From Rariloculus sp963665575 (GTDB lineage Bacteria; Pseudomonadota; Gammaproteobacteria; Steroidobacterales; Rariloculaceae), in assembly GCA_963665575.2 (NCBI GenBank), contig CAXXDW010000005.1, positions 456,382-520,381 on the forward strand: a stretch of 64,000 bases of DNA. Direction: 5' to 3'. Positions within the stretch are counted from its first letter, which is position 1. Each line of letters begins with the position of its first letter. The translations under genes were made by a program, and so were the position numbers. The notes under the pieces were generated by a model. That model was not told the origin of the DNA. It saw nothing but the letters and a program-made list of their open reading frames with translations, and ran no database searches. This document shows, one piece after another, positions 43,335 to 52,678 of this stretch.

Positions 43335-43399
43335 GGGCAAGGCGTAGTATCTTCGATATAATTCAGTTACTTACGCTGACATCGAAGGACGCCTTGCCC
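43335..43399 (+). promoter_or_regulatory. IS leader: hairpin that can hide the transposase start, with internal -10 box
   Basis: GGGCAAGGCGT (43335-43345) is exactly complementary to ACGCCTTGCCC (43389-43399), which abuts the transposase ATG at 43400. An inner pair CTTCGAT (43351-43357)/ATCGAAG (43381-43387) extends the stem. TATAAT at 43357-43362 would start transcription near 43369, after the left arm. Transcripts entering from the symporter would therefore fold and block translation, while the element's own transcript would not. Confidence 0.65.
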
Positions 43400-44713
43400 A
43401 TGACGGATTGTATCCGGGAACCACTGTTCTTTCCACGCTGCAAGGGCCGCCGGGTGGAGGCTCGTTTTTCCGGCGGCGCCATCACCTCCAATGGCGGCGC
43501 GGTACTGCTGCGCCAGGCCGATCGGGCCTTGGGATTGACCGAGCGGGTGGCGAAGGCGCTTTCGGACCCGCGCCGCCGGGCCAGTTGCCGGCACGATGCC
43601 TTGGCGATCGTCCGCCAGCGGATTTATGGACTGGCGCTGGGCTATGAGGACCTGAACGACCACGACGAACTGCGGCGGGACCTGGCGCTGCAGACGGCCG
43701 TGGACAGCGACCGGGCCTTGGCCAGTGCCTCGACCTTGTGCCGGTTCGAGCGGCGGGCGGGCCGGGACGAGGCGGTGCGGTTGCACGAGGTCCTGGTGGA
43801 CCGGTTCATTGCGTCGTACAAGCGGCCGCCCCGGCGCTTGGTCTTGGACTTCGACGCCACCGACGACCGGGTGCACGGGCAGCAGGTGGGCCGATTTTTT
43901 CACGGCTATTACAACCACTACTGTTTTCTGCCCTTGTATGTGTTCTGCGGCGACCGGCTGCTGGTGAGCTACTTGCGCCCGAGCAAGATCGACGGCGCCC
44001 GGCACGCCTGGGCGGTGTTGGCCTTGCTGGTCAAGCGGCTTCGCCGGGCCTGGCCGAAGGTCCGGATCGTGTTTCGCGGCGACAGCGGCTTTTGCCGCTG
44101 GCGGCTGCTGGCCTGGTGCGAGCGCAAGGGCGTCGACTACATCGTCGGGATCGCCCGCAACCCGCGGTTGAACGAACTCGCTCAACCCCGGTTGACTGAG
44201 GCCCGCCAAGCCTACCGGCGCACCCAACGCAAGCAGCGCCTGTTCGATGACTTGGCCTATGCCGCCCAGACCTGGGACCGGCCAAGGCGGGTGATCGTCA
44301 AGGCCGAGCACACCTCAAGAGGCGCCAACCCGCGCTATGTCGTCACCAACCTGACCGGCGCACCGCAACACCTCTACGACGCGGTGTATTGTGCTCGCGG
44401 CGACATGGAGAACAGGATCAAGGAACAACAGCTGGACCTGTTCGCCGACCGCACCAGTTGCCACGAGTGGTGGCCCAACCAATACCGCGTGCTGCTCTCC
44501 GCCCTGGCCTATGTGCTGCTCGACACGATCCGCCGGATCGCCCTGGCCGACACCGAGCTGGCCCGCGCCTATGTCGGCACGATCCGGCTCAGGCTTCTGA
44601 AGATCGGCGCCGTGGTGCTGCGCAACACCCGGCGCGTGCAGCTATTGCTGTCCAGCAGCCATCCACATCAGGACCTGTTCCTCACCGCCGCGGTTCGGCT
44701 GAAGCCCGGATAA
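43400..44713 (+). CDS. IS1380-family transposase
   Basis: A 437-residue DDE transposase. The N-terminus 'EARFSGGAITSNGGAVLLRQ' is the IS1380 signature. Catalytic Asp candidates are in 'RLVLDFDATDDRVHG' (about residue 153) and 'RIVFRGDSGFCRW' (about 235), and the Glu in 'CARGDMENRIKEQQLDLF' (about 335; the N-R-I-K-E family motif). ATG 43400 is chosen because family homology starts at 'MTDCIREPLFF'; the frame is open 24 codons upstream. It is intact, with no frameshift. Confidence 0.93.
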   Translation: MTDCIREPLFFPRCKGRRVEARFSGGAITSNGGAVLLRQADRALGLTERVAKALSDPRRRASCRHDALAIVRQRIYGLALGYEDLNDHDELRRDLALQTAVDSDRALASASTLCRFERRAGRDEAVRLHEVLVDRFIASYKRPPRRLVLDFDATDDRVHGQQVGRFFHGYYNHYCFLPLYVFCGDRLLVSYLRPSKIDGARHAWAVLALLVKRLRRAWPKVRIVFRGDSGFCRWRLLAWCERKGVDYIVGIARNPRLNELAQPRLTEARQAYRRTQRKQRLFDDLAYAAQTWDRPRRVIVKAEHTSRGANPRYVVTNLTGAPQHLYDAVYCARGDMENRIKEQQLDLFADRTSCHEWWPNQYRVLLSALAYVLLDTIRRIALADTELARAYVGTIRLRLLKIGAVVLRNTRRVQLLLSSSHPHQDLFLTAAVRLKPG

Positions 44714-44951
44714 CGGCGCTTCGGCGAACGCCGGCCACTCGGGCGGGTCCCGCCCACAGATCACCTCGCCCCAAGCCCGCAAAACCGCCTCAGCCTGCCG
44801 AAAAACGCCTCGGCTAATCGCCTCGCGCGTGCCGGTCCCCTTGCCCGCAACCGAATCGGCACGAATCCCGCCCAAAACAGACGACGGGCTCCGGGACCCA
44901 GCGCACTCATGCAATATCCGGGCTAGGGCGAACGCTCGAAACCTGTGACCG

Positions 44952-46229
44952 ATGAGAGCGACAGACCACCAGATCAGCGAGTCTGCGCGCGAGATTCTTC
45001 GAGCCAACGACCGGGGCGGGTTCACGGTTCCGACGAGAGGGCTGTACCCGCACCAATGGAACTGGGACTCCGCGTTCGTTGCGCTGGGCCTTGCAACATT
45101 TGACGAGTCGCGCGCATGCGCGGAGTTCGAAACGCTTTTCGATGCCCAATGGGACGATGGATTCCTGCCTCACATCGTCTTTCGCCGGGACGACCCGGAT
45201 TATTTTCCGGGTCCGTCCGTCTGGAATGCCGGATCGCATCTGCCGACCTCCGGCATCACGCAACCGCCCGTTGCCGCGAGCATTGTCAATTCGTTGTGGA
45301 GGACGGCAACTGATGGTCCGGTGAAGAACCGTTTGTCCGCGTTGTTTCCGAAGGTTCTTGCCTGGCACCGCTGGTTTCACAAGTACCGCGTTGGGGTTGA
45401 TTGTGCCGCGGCAACGATTACGCATCCATGGGAAAGCGGACGGGACAACTCAGCCGAATGGGAGGCGCCTTCAGCCGCGATCGACACATCGGCCGTCAAG
45501 CCGTACCGGCGTCGCGATTTGCAGCACGCCGGCGCGGAAATGCGCCCGACTGATCTGGACTACGATCGCTATCTTGCACTCGTCGATTTCGGTCGAAAGA
45601 ACGGATGGGATCATGAAATCATCGGGAAGCACGGGCCTTTTCGAGTCGCCGATGTGGGCACGACGATGATCCTGCTGCGTGCCAACCGGGACCTGGCACA
45701 GCTCGCGGACGATCTCGGTTACAGCGATGCCAGGAACGAACTGGAAGGCTACATCGCGCAGCTCGAGGCCGGGGTCGATTGCCTCTGGGATGATGGCGCT
45801 CGAACCTTCTGTTCGCGCGACATGAGGACGGGTCGTCTCTCCGGTCTGGTGACCAATACGTCCTTTCTGTGCTACTACGCCGGGGCGGGAAGCCCGGCTC
45901 AGCGTAGGCACATGGCAGTGCATTGGGAGCGAATGAGTCATTCGGTCGCGTATATGGCGCCAAGTCACGACCCCGACGACTCGCGGTTCGATGCCGTGCG
46001 TTACTGGCGAGGGCCGGTCTGGATTGTCGTCAACTACATGCTCGCCAAGGGCTTCGAGGAAAACGGTCTCTTCGACTGGGCGGAACGTCTGCGGACAGAA
46101 AGCAGGCGCCTGATCGGCGGGCATGGGTTCCGCGAGGCCTTCTCACCAATGTCAGGTTCGGGTACCGGGGGCGACGACTTTTCCTGGACCGCTGCAATGT
46201 GGCTGGCCTGGTGCGGCGAATCCCGCTGA
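44952..46229 (+). CDS. MGH1/GH63-like glycoside hydrolase
   Basis: A 425-residue cytoplasmic (no signal peptide) alpha/alpha-barrel glycosidase. The opening 'GLYPHQWNWDSAFVALGL' is the GH63/mannosylglycerate-hydrolase signature, with the Asp in 'WDSAF'. Later 'THPWESGRDNSAEW' (about 160-175) supplies the second acidic region, and 'YWRGPVWIVVNYML' and 'REAFSPMSGSGTGGDDFSWT' close the active site. Members hydrolyse glucosylglycerate, mannosylglycerate or related compatible-solute glycosides. The IS element separates it from the symporter gene, which probably formed its operon, so expression now depends on read-through or an IS-borne promoter. Confidence 0.85.
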   Translation: MRATDHQISESAREILRANDRGGFTVPTRGLYPHQWNWDSAFVALGLATFDESRACAEFETLFDAQWDDGFLPHIVFRRDDPDYFPGPSVWNAGSHLPTSGITQPPVAASIVNSLWRTATDGPVKNRLSALFPKVLAWHRWFHKYRVGVDCAAATITHPWESGRDNSAEWEAPSAAIDTSAVKPYRRRDLQHAGAEMRPTDLDYDRYLALVDFGRKNGWDHEIIGKHGPFRVADVGTTMILLRANRDLAQLADDLGYSDARNELEGYIAQLEAGVDCLWDDGARTFCSRDMRTGRLSGLVTNTSFLCYYAGAGSPAQRRHMAVHWERMSHSVAYMAPSHDPDDSRFDAVRYWRGPVWIVVNYMLAKGFEENGLFDWAERLRTESRRLIGGHGFREAFSPMSGSGTGGDDFSWTAAMWLAWCGESR

Positions 46230-46389
46230 CGCCGTGGCTGCGTTCGCCGCGAGGTTTCTTTCGTGGGGCCTCCGAGAGCACGTTTCCGCATGGATTTCCG
46301 GTCTTTTGGCGGTTGGGAACGGTCACCCGGATCGCGTAAACTGCCGCGGCCCAGGACGACATCGCGTCGACTGTAGCGGGTGAGTTTGT

Positions 46390-48633
46390 ATGTTGCCGAG
46401 CCCGTTCCCCTCATCGAAGCTTGCTGGCGCGCCGCGTATTGCGGCGATGGCCGGAATCGGCGCGCTCGTCGTCTGTGCTGCGGGCGCGACGCAGGAACCG
46501 GCCATCGCGACCTCGCAGCCGGTTGCCCGCGCCGTGGAGCTCGCGATCGCGCCCGTCACTGACGGTAACGTTGCCGGCGACCCCGCCTGGAACGGCGCCG
46601 TGCCGATCGATGATTTCTGGCAGATCCAGCCTCAGGCGGGACAAGCGGCGAGCCAGCGAAGCGAGGTTTACGTCGGCTACACGGACGAGGCCCTGCACAT
46701 CGGCTTCATCGCTTACGACGACGAACCGCTCAGAATCATCTCGACTGACAGCCGGCGGGATTCCTCGCTCGAGGATACCGACAGCTTCCGCGTGCTCATC
46801 GACGGCCTGCTCGATCGGCAGAACGGCTATGTTTTCGGAACGAACCCGGCGGGCATAGAGTTCGACGGGCAGGTGGCACGCGAGGGCCAGGGCCAGTTCG
46901 CCGGGGGCGGAGGCGGGTTCAACCAGGATTGGGATACGTCCTGGACTGTGGCGACGTCGGTGTCCGAAGTGGGCTGGAGCGCGGAATTGGAGATTCCGTT
47001 CACTTCGCTGAGATTCGGTACGGACCCGGTCCAAACCTGGGGATTCAACTTCGAACGCCGCATCCGCCGCAACAACGAGGTCGCATTCTGGGCGCCGCTC
47101 TCCCAGGATCGCAATCTCTATCGGGTTTCCGAGGCGGGTTCCATCGAAGGTATCCGTGTTCCGAGGCAGCGCAATCTGCAGATCACGCCGTATGTGCTTG
47201 GCCGCACGCGGCGCGGCGGCGAGTTCACGGGCCGCGAGTCGGACGACGAGGTCGGCGTCGACTTCAAGTACTCGATCACGCCGAGCCTCACGCTCGACGC
47301 GACATTCAACACGGATTTCGCCCAGGTCGAGGTTGACGAGCAACAGGTCAACCTCGACCGTTTCAGCCTGTTCTTTCCGGAGAAGCGGACGTTCTTTCTC
47401 GAGAATGCCGGCCAGTTCACGGTCGGCAATCCGCGCGACGTCGAGCTTTTCTTCAGCCGACGCATCGGCATCGCAGCCGGAAGGCCGATACCCATTGACG
47501 GCGGGCTGCGCCTGTCCGGCAAGATCGGCTCGTCGACGAACGTGGGGCTCCTGCGCATGAGCTCCGAGGCGGTGGCGGGGCTCGCATCCGGCAACGACTA
47601 CACGGTCGCGCGCGTGAACCAGGAACTGCCGAACCGCTCCGCGGTCGGCGTCCTGGTCGTCGACCGGGACGGCGACGGCAGTCTGCTCGGCAATCCGGCC
47701 GACGACCAGAACCAGACCTACGCCATCGACGGGCGCTGGGGCATCGGCGCGAACGCTCAGATCCAGGCCTGGGTTGCCAAGACCGCGACGCCCGGCCTGA
47801 CGGGCCGCGATGACGCATTCGCGATTTCAGGCGATTACAACGACGCCGACTGGACCCTCGGAGCCGGGTACACCGAAGTCGGTCTCGATTTCAATCCCGA
47901 AGTCGGATTCCTGGCGCGGCGAAACTTCCGGAGTTTCGAGGGCCGTATCTTCAGGCGCCTGCGCCCGGTCAGCATGGGCAGGATCTTTGAGATCAGGCCG
48001 CATGTCATCTATCGCGGCTATTGGGACTTCGAAGGGTTTCAGGAAACGGGCTTTCTGCACATGGATACGCACTGGAGGTACCAGTCCAGCCGCGAAATCC
48101 ATACGGGCATCAACCTCACGACCGAAGGGCTAAGGGAACCCTTCGATATCGTTCCTGGCGTCACGGTGCAGCCGGGGATCTACCATCACAATGAGCTGCA
48201 ACTGGTGTATCAGGGCAATCGCTCCGACACTCTGAATTTTGAAGTGCGCAGCTACTTCGGCGGGCGCTTCGGCGGCGATCGCGTCACTCTGGAACCTGCC
48301 TGGCGCTTTCGCGTCGGCGACAAGTTCAACTCCGAACTTTCCTACAACTACAACGAGTTCGACCTGCCTGTCCCCGGAGGGAAGTTCACGGCGGACCTCT
48401 GGCGGTTCCGGTTGTCGTACTCGTTCTCGCCGAGCATGGTCGTCGAGATGCTCATGCAGTACAACGAAACACAGGACCAGGTCTCGACCAATCTGCGCTT
48501 CTCCTGGCTGCAGACCGCGAACGCGGGCCTATACGTCGTATACAACGAGGTCGACGAGCGGGGTTTCGGCGCGCTGCCCAGGGGCCGCGAGATCGTTCTC
48601 AAGTACAGCCGCATCTTCGAGACCCTGAGATAA
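46390..48633 (+). CDS. DUF5916 outer-membrane protein with CBM9-like domain
   Basis: A 747-residue protein with a signal peptide, an N-terminal family-9 carbohydrate-binding-like domain (about 45-240; 'TDGNVAGDPAWNGAVPID', 'VYVGYTDEALHIGFIAYD'), and a C-terminal beta-barrel-like DUF5916 region ('QVEVDEQQVNLDRFSLFFPE', 'KRTFFLENAGQF', 'ELFFSRRIG') with alternating strands to the end. Such proteins are thought to sit in the outer membrane; a role in glycan or protein handling is not established. GGGTGAG precedes ATG 46390. It is 160 bases after the GH63-like gene on the same strand. Confidence 0.88.
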   Translation: MLPSPFPSSKLAGAPRIAAMAGIGALVVCAAGATQEPAIATSQPVARAVELAIAPVTDGNVAGDPAWNGAVPIDDFWQIQPQAGQAASQRSEVYVGYTDEALHIGFIAYDDEPLRIISTDSRRDSSLEDTDSFRVLIDGLLDRQNGYVFGTNPAGIEFDGQVAREGQGQFAGGGGGFNQDWDTSWTVATSVSEVGWSAELEIPFTSLRFGTDPVQTWGFNFERRIRRNNEVAFWAPLSQDRNLYRVSEAGSIEGIRVPRQRNLQITPYVLGRTRRGGEFTGRESDDEVGVDFKYSITPSLTLDATFNTDFAQVEVDEQQVNLDRFSLFFPEKRTFFLENAGQFTVGNPRDVELFFSRRIGIAAGRPIPIDGGLRLSGKIGSSTNVGLLRMSSEAVAGLASGNDYTVARVNQELPNRSAVGVLVVDRDGDGSLLGNPADDQNQTYAIDGRWGIGANAQIQAWVAKTATPGLTGRDDAFAISGDYNDADWTLGAGYTEVGLDFNPEVGFLARRNFRSFEGRIFRRLRPVSMGRIFEIRPHVIYRGYWDFEGFQETGFLHMDTHWRYQSSREIHTGINLTTEGLREPFDIVPGVTVQPGIYHHNELQLVYQGNRSDTLNFEVRSYFGGRFGGDRVTLEPAWRFRVGDKFNSELSYNYNEFDLPVPGGKFTADLWRFRLSYSFSPSMVVEMLMQYNETQDQVSTNLRFSWLQTANAGLYVVYNEVDERGFGALPRGREIVLKYSRIFETLR

Positions 48634-48720
48634 GCTCGCGTCGCCCACTCGCCGGCGATCATGGTTGGCGCTCGCCCGCCATGGCGGTATGCTGGTGAAA
48701 ACAGAAACGCGGGGGGTCAG

Positions 48721-49572
48721 GTGCGAAGTCAGTTTCGTGACTCGGGAGTTTCCACGGCCAGGACGGCGGTGCTGCTCGCGTTCGTTTTCCTGCTGTCGAG
48801 CTGCGAAGCCCCGCTCGATCAGACGCCGGCAAGCAATGCTGCGTCCGGCGATCAGCAACCGGCGTCGACTGCTGCGGATGCCGGCCCGAATCTGAACGGA
48901 ATCTGGCAGGCACTTGTTTCGGCGAACTGGGATATCCGGCCGCACGCGGCGGACCATCCCCCCGTACCCGAACTCGGCGCGCTGGCGGCCACGCCCCCGG
49001 GGACCGGCATCGTCGAGGGTGGTGAAATCCCGTACCAGCCGTGGGCCGCCGAGCAGCAGCGAGAGAATTTCGCCAATCGGGTCGAGCTCGATCCCGAAGC
49101 CAAGTGTTATCTGCCGGGCGTGCCGCGGGCAACCTATATGGGTCAGCCGTTCCAGATTCTCCAGACCGCCGATTACGTCATGATCGCCTACCAGTACGCG
49201 GGCGCCGTGCGCACGATCCACATGAACGATCCGGGTCCGAGTCCCGCCAGGAGCTGGATGGGGTGGTCTGTCGGCCGTTGGGAGGGCGACACGCTGGTCG
49301 TCGACGTCACGAATCAGAACGACGAGACCTGGTTCGACCGGGCCGGCAACTTCCATAGCGACGCCCTGCACGTCGTCGAGCGGTACACAGCGATGGGTCC
49401 CGATCATCTGCTCTACGAGGCGACCATCGAGGATCCGAATGTGTTCACGCGGCCGTGGAGTATCAGTCTGCCGCTCTACCGCCGCGTCGAAGAAAACGCT
49501 CAACTCATGGAATTCAAGTGTGCCGAATTTGCGGAGGAAAAGATGTACGGTCACCTTCGCAAGCAGGATTGA
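48721..49572 (+). CDS. Companion-family lipoprotein, type A (cassette 1)
   Basis: A 283-residue lipoprotein (lipobox 'LLSSCEA', Cys28) starting at GTG 48721 after GGGGGG. It has the type A layout: 'NLNGIWQALVSANWDI', 'EIPYQPWAAEQQRENF', 'DPEAKCYLPGVPRATYM', 'SWMGWSVGRWEGDTLVVDVT' (split at the family motif) and 'HVVERYTAMGPDHL'. Its closest relative in the window is the product of 60822-61619. It is first in a three-gene set (type A, type B, DUF6152) with gaps of 29 and 46 bases. Function unknown; periplasmic, membrane-anchored. Confidence 0.8.
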   Translation: MRSQFRDSGVSTARTAVLLAFVFLLSSCEAPLDQTPASNAASGDQQPASTAADAGPNLNGIWQALVSANWDIRPHAADHPPVPELGALAATPPGTGIVEGGEIPYQPWAAEQQRENFANRVELDPEAKCYLPGVPRATYMGQPFQILQTADYVMIAYQYAGAVRTIHMNDPGPSPARSWMGWSVGRWEGDTLVVDVTNQNDETWFDRAGNFHSDALHVVERYTAMGPDHLLYEATIEDPNVFTRPWSISLPLYRRVEENAQLMEFKCAEFAEEKMYGHLRKQD

Positions 49573-49601
49573 ACGAGCTGCCCGCGATGCGGAGGTTTAC
49601 G

Positions 49602-50603
49602 ATGCACCAACGTATGAGTCATTTCATCGACGCGCTGCGAATCGCCGGATTTGCAGCGCTGCTTGCCTCGGTACCGGTCGCCGGATACGCGCAATCGGCC
49701 ACCGCCGACAGTTACGAGCCCGCCCGCACACCCGACGGTCAGCCCGACCTGCAGGGCACCTGGTCGAACGCCGTCATTACGCCCCTCGAGAGACCGGCCG
49801 ACCTTGCGGACAAGGAGTTCCTTACCGCGGAGGAAGCCATCGAGTACGAGCGGCGCAGGCAGGAAGAGACGAATATGGACCGCCGGCCGGATGACGCCGC
49901 TGCCGACCTGAGCAGCGCGTACAACGATTTCTGGTGGGACTGGGGCGACAACATCGCGGTCACGCGGCGTACGTCGCTGGTCATCCACCCTGCTGACGGC
50001 CTTGTCCCCGCACTGACGGAGGAGGGCCAGCAGCGGAGCGATGCACGCGCCGAGAGAAGGAGATTGCATCCCGCCGACGGTCCGGAGGATCGCACTTTAT
50101 CCGACCGTTGCATCCTGTGGGTCAGTGCCGGGCCGCCCATGTTGCCGACGGCATACAACAACAATTTCCAGATCGTGCAAACCGCCGACCACGTACTCAT
50201 TCTCAATGAGATGATCCATGACGCGCGCATCGTCCCGCTCGATGGGCGGCCGCATCTGCCGAGCGATGTTCGGCAATGGCTCGGCAGCTCCCGCGGCCAT
50301 TGGGACGGCGACACGCTCGTTGTCGAGACCAGGAACTTTACGGATCAGAGCAACTTTCGCGGCGCCAGCGAAAACATGCGCCTGACCGAGCGGTTTACAC
50401 GCGTCGCCGACGACGTGCTGCTCTACGAGTTCACGGTCGACGATCCCGATGCGTTTACGGAATCCTGGACCGTGCAGATACCGGCGAGGAAGACCAACGA
50501 TCTGATTTATGAGTATGCCTGTCACGAAGGCAATCAAAGCATGATCGGTATTCTTGGCGGCGCTCGGGCCGAAGAAGCGAGGGCAGCTGAAGCTGCGAGA
50601 TGA
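49602..50603 (+). CDS. Companion-family secreted protein, type B (cassette 1)
   Basis: A 333-residue protein with a signal peptide ending 'VAGYAQS'. Type B features are 'DGQPDLQGTWSNAVITPLER', 'FLTAEEAIEYERRRQEE', 'LSDRCILWVSAGPPMLP', 'YNNNFQIVQTADHVLI', 'RIVPLDGRPHLP' and 'GHWDGDTLVVETRNF'. The same features occur in the product of 59822-60808. GGAGG seven bases before ATG 49602 fixes the start; the longer frame overlaps the previous gene. It ends 46 bases before the DUF6152 gene. Function unknown. Confidence 0.82.
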   Translation: MHQRMSHFIDALRIAGFAALLASVPVAGYAQSATADSYEPARTPDGQPDLQGTWSNAVITPLERPADLADKEFLTAEEAIEYERRRQEETNMDRRPDDAAADLSSAYNDFWWDWGDNIAVTRRTSLVIHPADGLVPALTEEGQQRSDARAERRRLHPADGPEDRTLSDRCILWVSAGPPMLPTAYNNNFQIVQTADHVLILNEMIHDARIVPLDGRPHLPSDVRQWLGSSRGHWDGDTLVVETRNFTDQSNFRGASENMRLTERFTRVADDVLLYEFTVDDPDAFTESWTVQIPARKTNDLIYEYACHEGNQSMIGILGGARAEEARAAEAAR

Positions 50604-50649
50604 GGATCGAGCCCCCGGAGGGACCATTGAGAACGTGGGAGAGCATTCG

Positions 50650-51048
50650 ATGAAGACAAATCCAGCGATTCTCGCTGCTACCGCGATATTCGCCCTGACC
50701 GCCGCTCCGCTGCGCGCGCATCATTCATTCGCCGCGGAATTCGACCCCAACCAGCCGATCCAGCTACGAGGGACCGTGACCGAAGTCGAGCTCATCAATC
50801 CCCACTCGTGGATTCATATCGACGTCACGAATGAAGACGGCAGCGTGGTGAGTTGGGCCATCGAAGGCGGGACACCGAACACGCTGTTCCGCAAAGGAAT
50901 CAACGAGAACACCTTGCCGGCAGGCACCGAAATTCTCGTCGACGGCTACCGGTCCCGAGACGGCAGAAACCGCGCCAGCGGCCGCGACATTACATTCACG
51001 GACGGCAGAAAAATCTACCTGGAAGGATCCGCGCCACCCGCAGATTGA
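50650..51048 (+). CDS. DUF6152 family secreted protein (cassette 1)
   Basis: A 132-residue protein: signal peptide, mature start 'HHSFAAEFDPNQPIQLRG', then 'VELINPHSWIHIDVTNEDG', 'SWAIEGGTPNTLFRKGI', 'GTEILVDGYRSRDG'. It is strikingly similar to the product of 59397-59807 ('HHAFSAEFDANQPITLEG', 'IEWINPHAWIHIDVEDEDG'). GGGAGAG lies upstream of ATG 50650. It is the last gene of cassette 1. Predicted periplasmic. Confidence 0.9.
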   Translation: MKTNPAILAATAIFALTAAPLRAHHSFAAEFDPNQPIQLRGTVTEVELINPHSWIHIDVTNEDGSVVSWAIEGGTPNTLFRKGINENTLPAGTEILVDGYRSRDGRNRASGRDITFTDGRKIYLEGSAPPAD

Positions 51049-51136
51049 ATGCCTCCGTCGTTTCGGAGCCGACCTCATGCACAGTTGAGCGCATACGAGG
51101 ACGAGCGCCCGCGGCACTGAACTCAGCGACCTGGTC

Positions 51137-51165
51137 CTGGCTTTTGCGCCTGCGTCTGTTATAGT
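51137..51165 (+). promoter_or_regulatory. Probable sigma-70 promoter of the DEAD-box helicase gene
   Basis: CTGGCT (51137-51142) and TATAGT (51160-51165) are separated by 17 bases. Transcription would start near 51172, giving a 5' untranslated leader of about 175 bases before ATG 51348. Long leaders are common for cold-inducible RNA helicase genes. The remainder of the gap 51049-51347 holds no gene I can support. Confidence 0.45.
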
Positions 51166-51347
51166 CCGCCCCGCTTGACGCACATCGGTCTGCGCCAACC
51201 ACACCGCAGCGACGACTGTTCTTGCTGCCGGAAGCACTCATACATCTTTCCGCCCGGGCCGAGACCAATCCCGTCGATATCCGAACCGGCGATCAGATCC
51301 GGATGGATATTCACCGATCGGTCGGGCACCCCTGGAGAAATTCCAAA

Positions 51348-52667
51348 ATGCAATTCAATGAACTCGGTCTTGCGGCCGAGCTGCTTCGTGCGATCGACGA
51401 ACTCGGTTACACGGAGGCAACCCCGATCCAGCAGCAGGCGATACCGCTTGTCCTCGCCGGCGCTGACGTTCTCGCTTGTGCCCAAACCGGTACCGGCAAA
51501 ACGGCCGGCTTCATGCTGCCCCTCTTGCAACGGCTGCGAGAGTTGCCGGTCGACAGGAAGCAGCGGCGGCCGCGCGCGCTGATTCTCACACCCACCCGCG
51601 AACTCGCCGCGCAGATCGGTCAAAGCGCGCGCGACTACGGCCGTCACATGGCGTCCAGGTGCGCGATCATTTTTGGCGGCGTGGGCATCCGGCCGCAGAT
51701 TGCCACGCTGCAGCGGGGCGTCGACATCGTCGTCGCGACACCCGGCCGTCTGCTCGATCACGTTCAGCAAGGGACCGTGGACTTGTCGAACGTTCGAATG
51801 CTCGTCCTCGACGAAGGCGATCGGATGCTCGACATGGGCTTCATCCGCGACATCCGCAGAATCCTGAACGTCCTGCCGAAACACCGCCAGAACCTGTTGT
51901 TCTCGGCGACGTTTTCGAGGGAAATCCGCCAGCTCGCCGGCAGTCTCCTGAACTCGCCGACCGAGATTCAAGCGACGCCGAACAATACCGCGGCAGAACG
52001 CGTGCAACAGATCGTTTATCCGGTTGACAGGCGTCGCAAGCGCGAACTGCTCTCGCACCGGATCGATTCCCGGAATTGGCGCCAGGTACTGGTATTCGTG
52101 CGAACCAAGCATGGCGCCAACCGGCTGGCGGAGCAGTTGTCGAAGGACGGGCTAAGGGCCACTGCCATTCACGGCAACAAGTCGCAGGGTGCGCGAACAA
52201 AGGCGCTCGCAGGCTTCAAGAGCGGTGAGATCCGCGTGCTGGTTGCAACGGACGTTGCCGCCCGGGGCCTCGATATCGAACGACTGCCGCATGTCGTCAA
52301 CTACGAGTTGCCGGAAGTGCCGGAGGACTACGTGCATCGCATCGGGCGTACAGCCCGCGCAGGTCGGGAAGGCCAGGCCGTGTCGCTTGTCTGTATCGAT
52401 GAACTGAAGCTGCTTGATGCGATCGAAAGCCTGCTCGATTGCAGGATCGAACGGGAAATCATTCCGGGTTTCGAGGTTGATCCGCGAATCCGGGCTGAGC
52501 CGATCCGGCGTGGTGGACGTTCGTCGAAGCCGCGCTCGCCACGCCCGGCGCATCGCGAGAACTTTCCCGGTGGTACCGGCCGGAGTCGCAGCGGCGCGCC
52601 GGGTCACGGCGCGAACCCGCGAGGCGGGCAGAAACAGCGAACCAATCGAAGCCGCCGTGCGGGATAA
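51348..52667 (+). CDS. rhlE: DEAD-box RNA helicase (RhlE group)
   Basis: A 439-residue ATP-dependent RNA helicase. Motifs in order: Q motif 'ATPIQQQAIP', I 'AQTGTGKTA', Ia 'PTRELAAQI', Ib 'TPGRLLDH', II 'LVLDEGDRMLDMGF', III 'FSATF', IV-V 'LVFVRTKHGANRLAEQL' and 'ATDVAARGLDIE', VI 'HRIGRTARAGREG'. A basic tail rich in Arg/Gly/Ser ends the protein, typical of RhlE. Motif II reads DEGD, not DEAD. ATG 51348 is preferred (GGAG upstream); the open frame reaches back 42 codons over the leader. Helicases of this group remodel rRNA and mRNA, often in the cold. Confidence 0.92.
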   Translation: MQFNELGLAAELLRAIDELGYTEATPIQQQAIPLVLAGADVLACAQTGTGKTAGFMLPLLQRLRELPVDRKQRRPRALILTPTRELAAQIGQSARDYGRHMASRCAIIFGGVGIRPQIATLQRGVDIVVATPGRLLDHVQQGTVDLSNVRMLVLDEGDRMLDMGFIRDIRRILNVLPKHRQNLLFSATFSREIRQLAGSLLNSPTEIQATPNNTAAERVQQIVYPVDRRRKRELLSHRIDSRNWRQVLVFVRTKHGANRLAEQLSKDGLRATAIHGNKSQGARTKALAGFKSGEIRVLVATDVAARGLDIERLPHVVNYELPEVPEDYVHRIGRTARAGREGQAVSLVCIDELKLLDAIESLLDCRIEREIIPGFEVDPRIRAEPIRRGGRSSKPRSPRPAHRENFPGGTGRSRSGAPGHGANPRGGQKQRTNRSRRAG

Positions 52668-52678
52668 TCCATTGCGAA

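Larger units (their letters stand above)
43312..44922 (+). mobile_element. IS1380-family insertion sequence, complete
   Basis: A 1611-bp element bounded by 19-bp terminal inverted repeats with one mismatch: CCCGAATATTGCATGAGTG at 43312-43330, and 44904-44922 reading CCCGGATATTGCATGAGTG on the other strand. It is flanked by a 4-bp direct repeat CTAG (43308-43311 and 44923-44926), the size expected for this family. It contains one intact transposase gene and about 200 bases of non-coding right end. Intact ends, target duplication and ORF suggest a recent, possibly active insertion. Confidence 0.92.
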
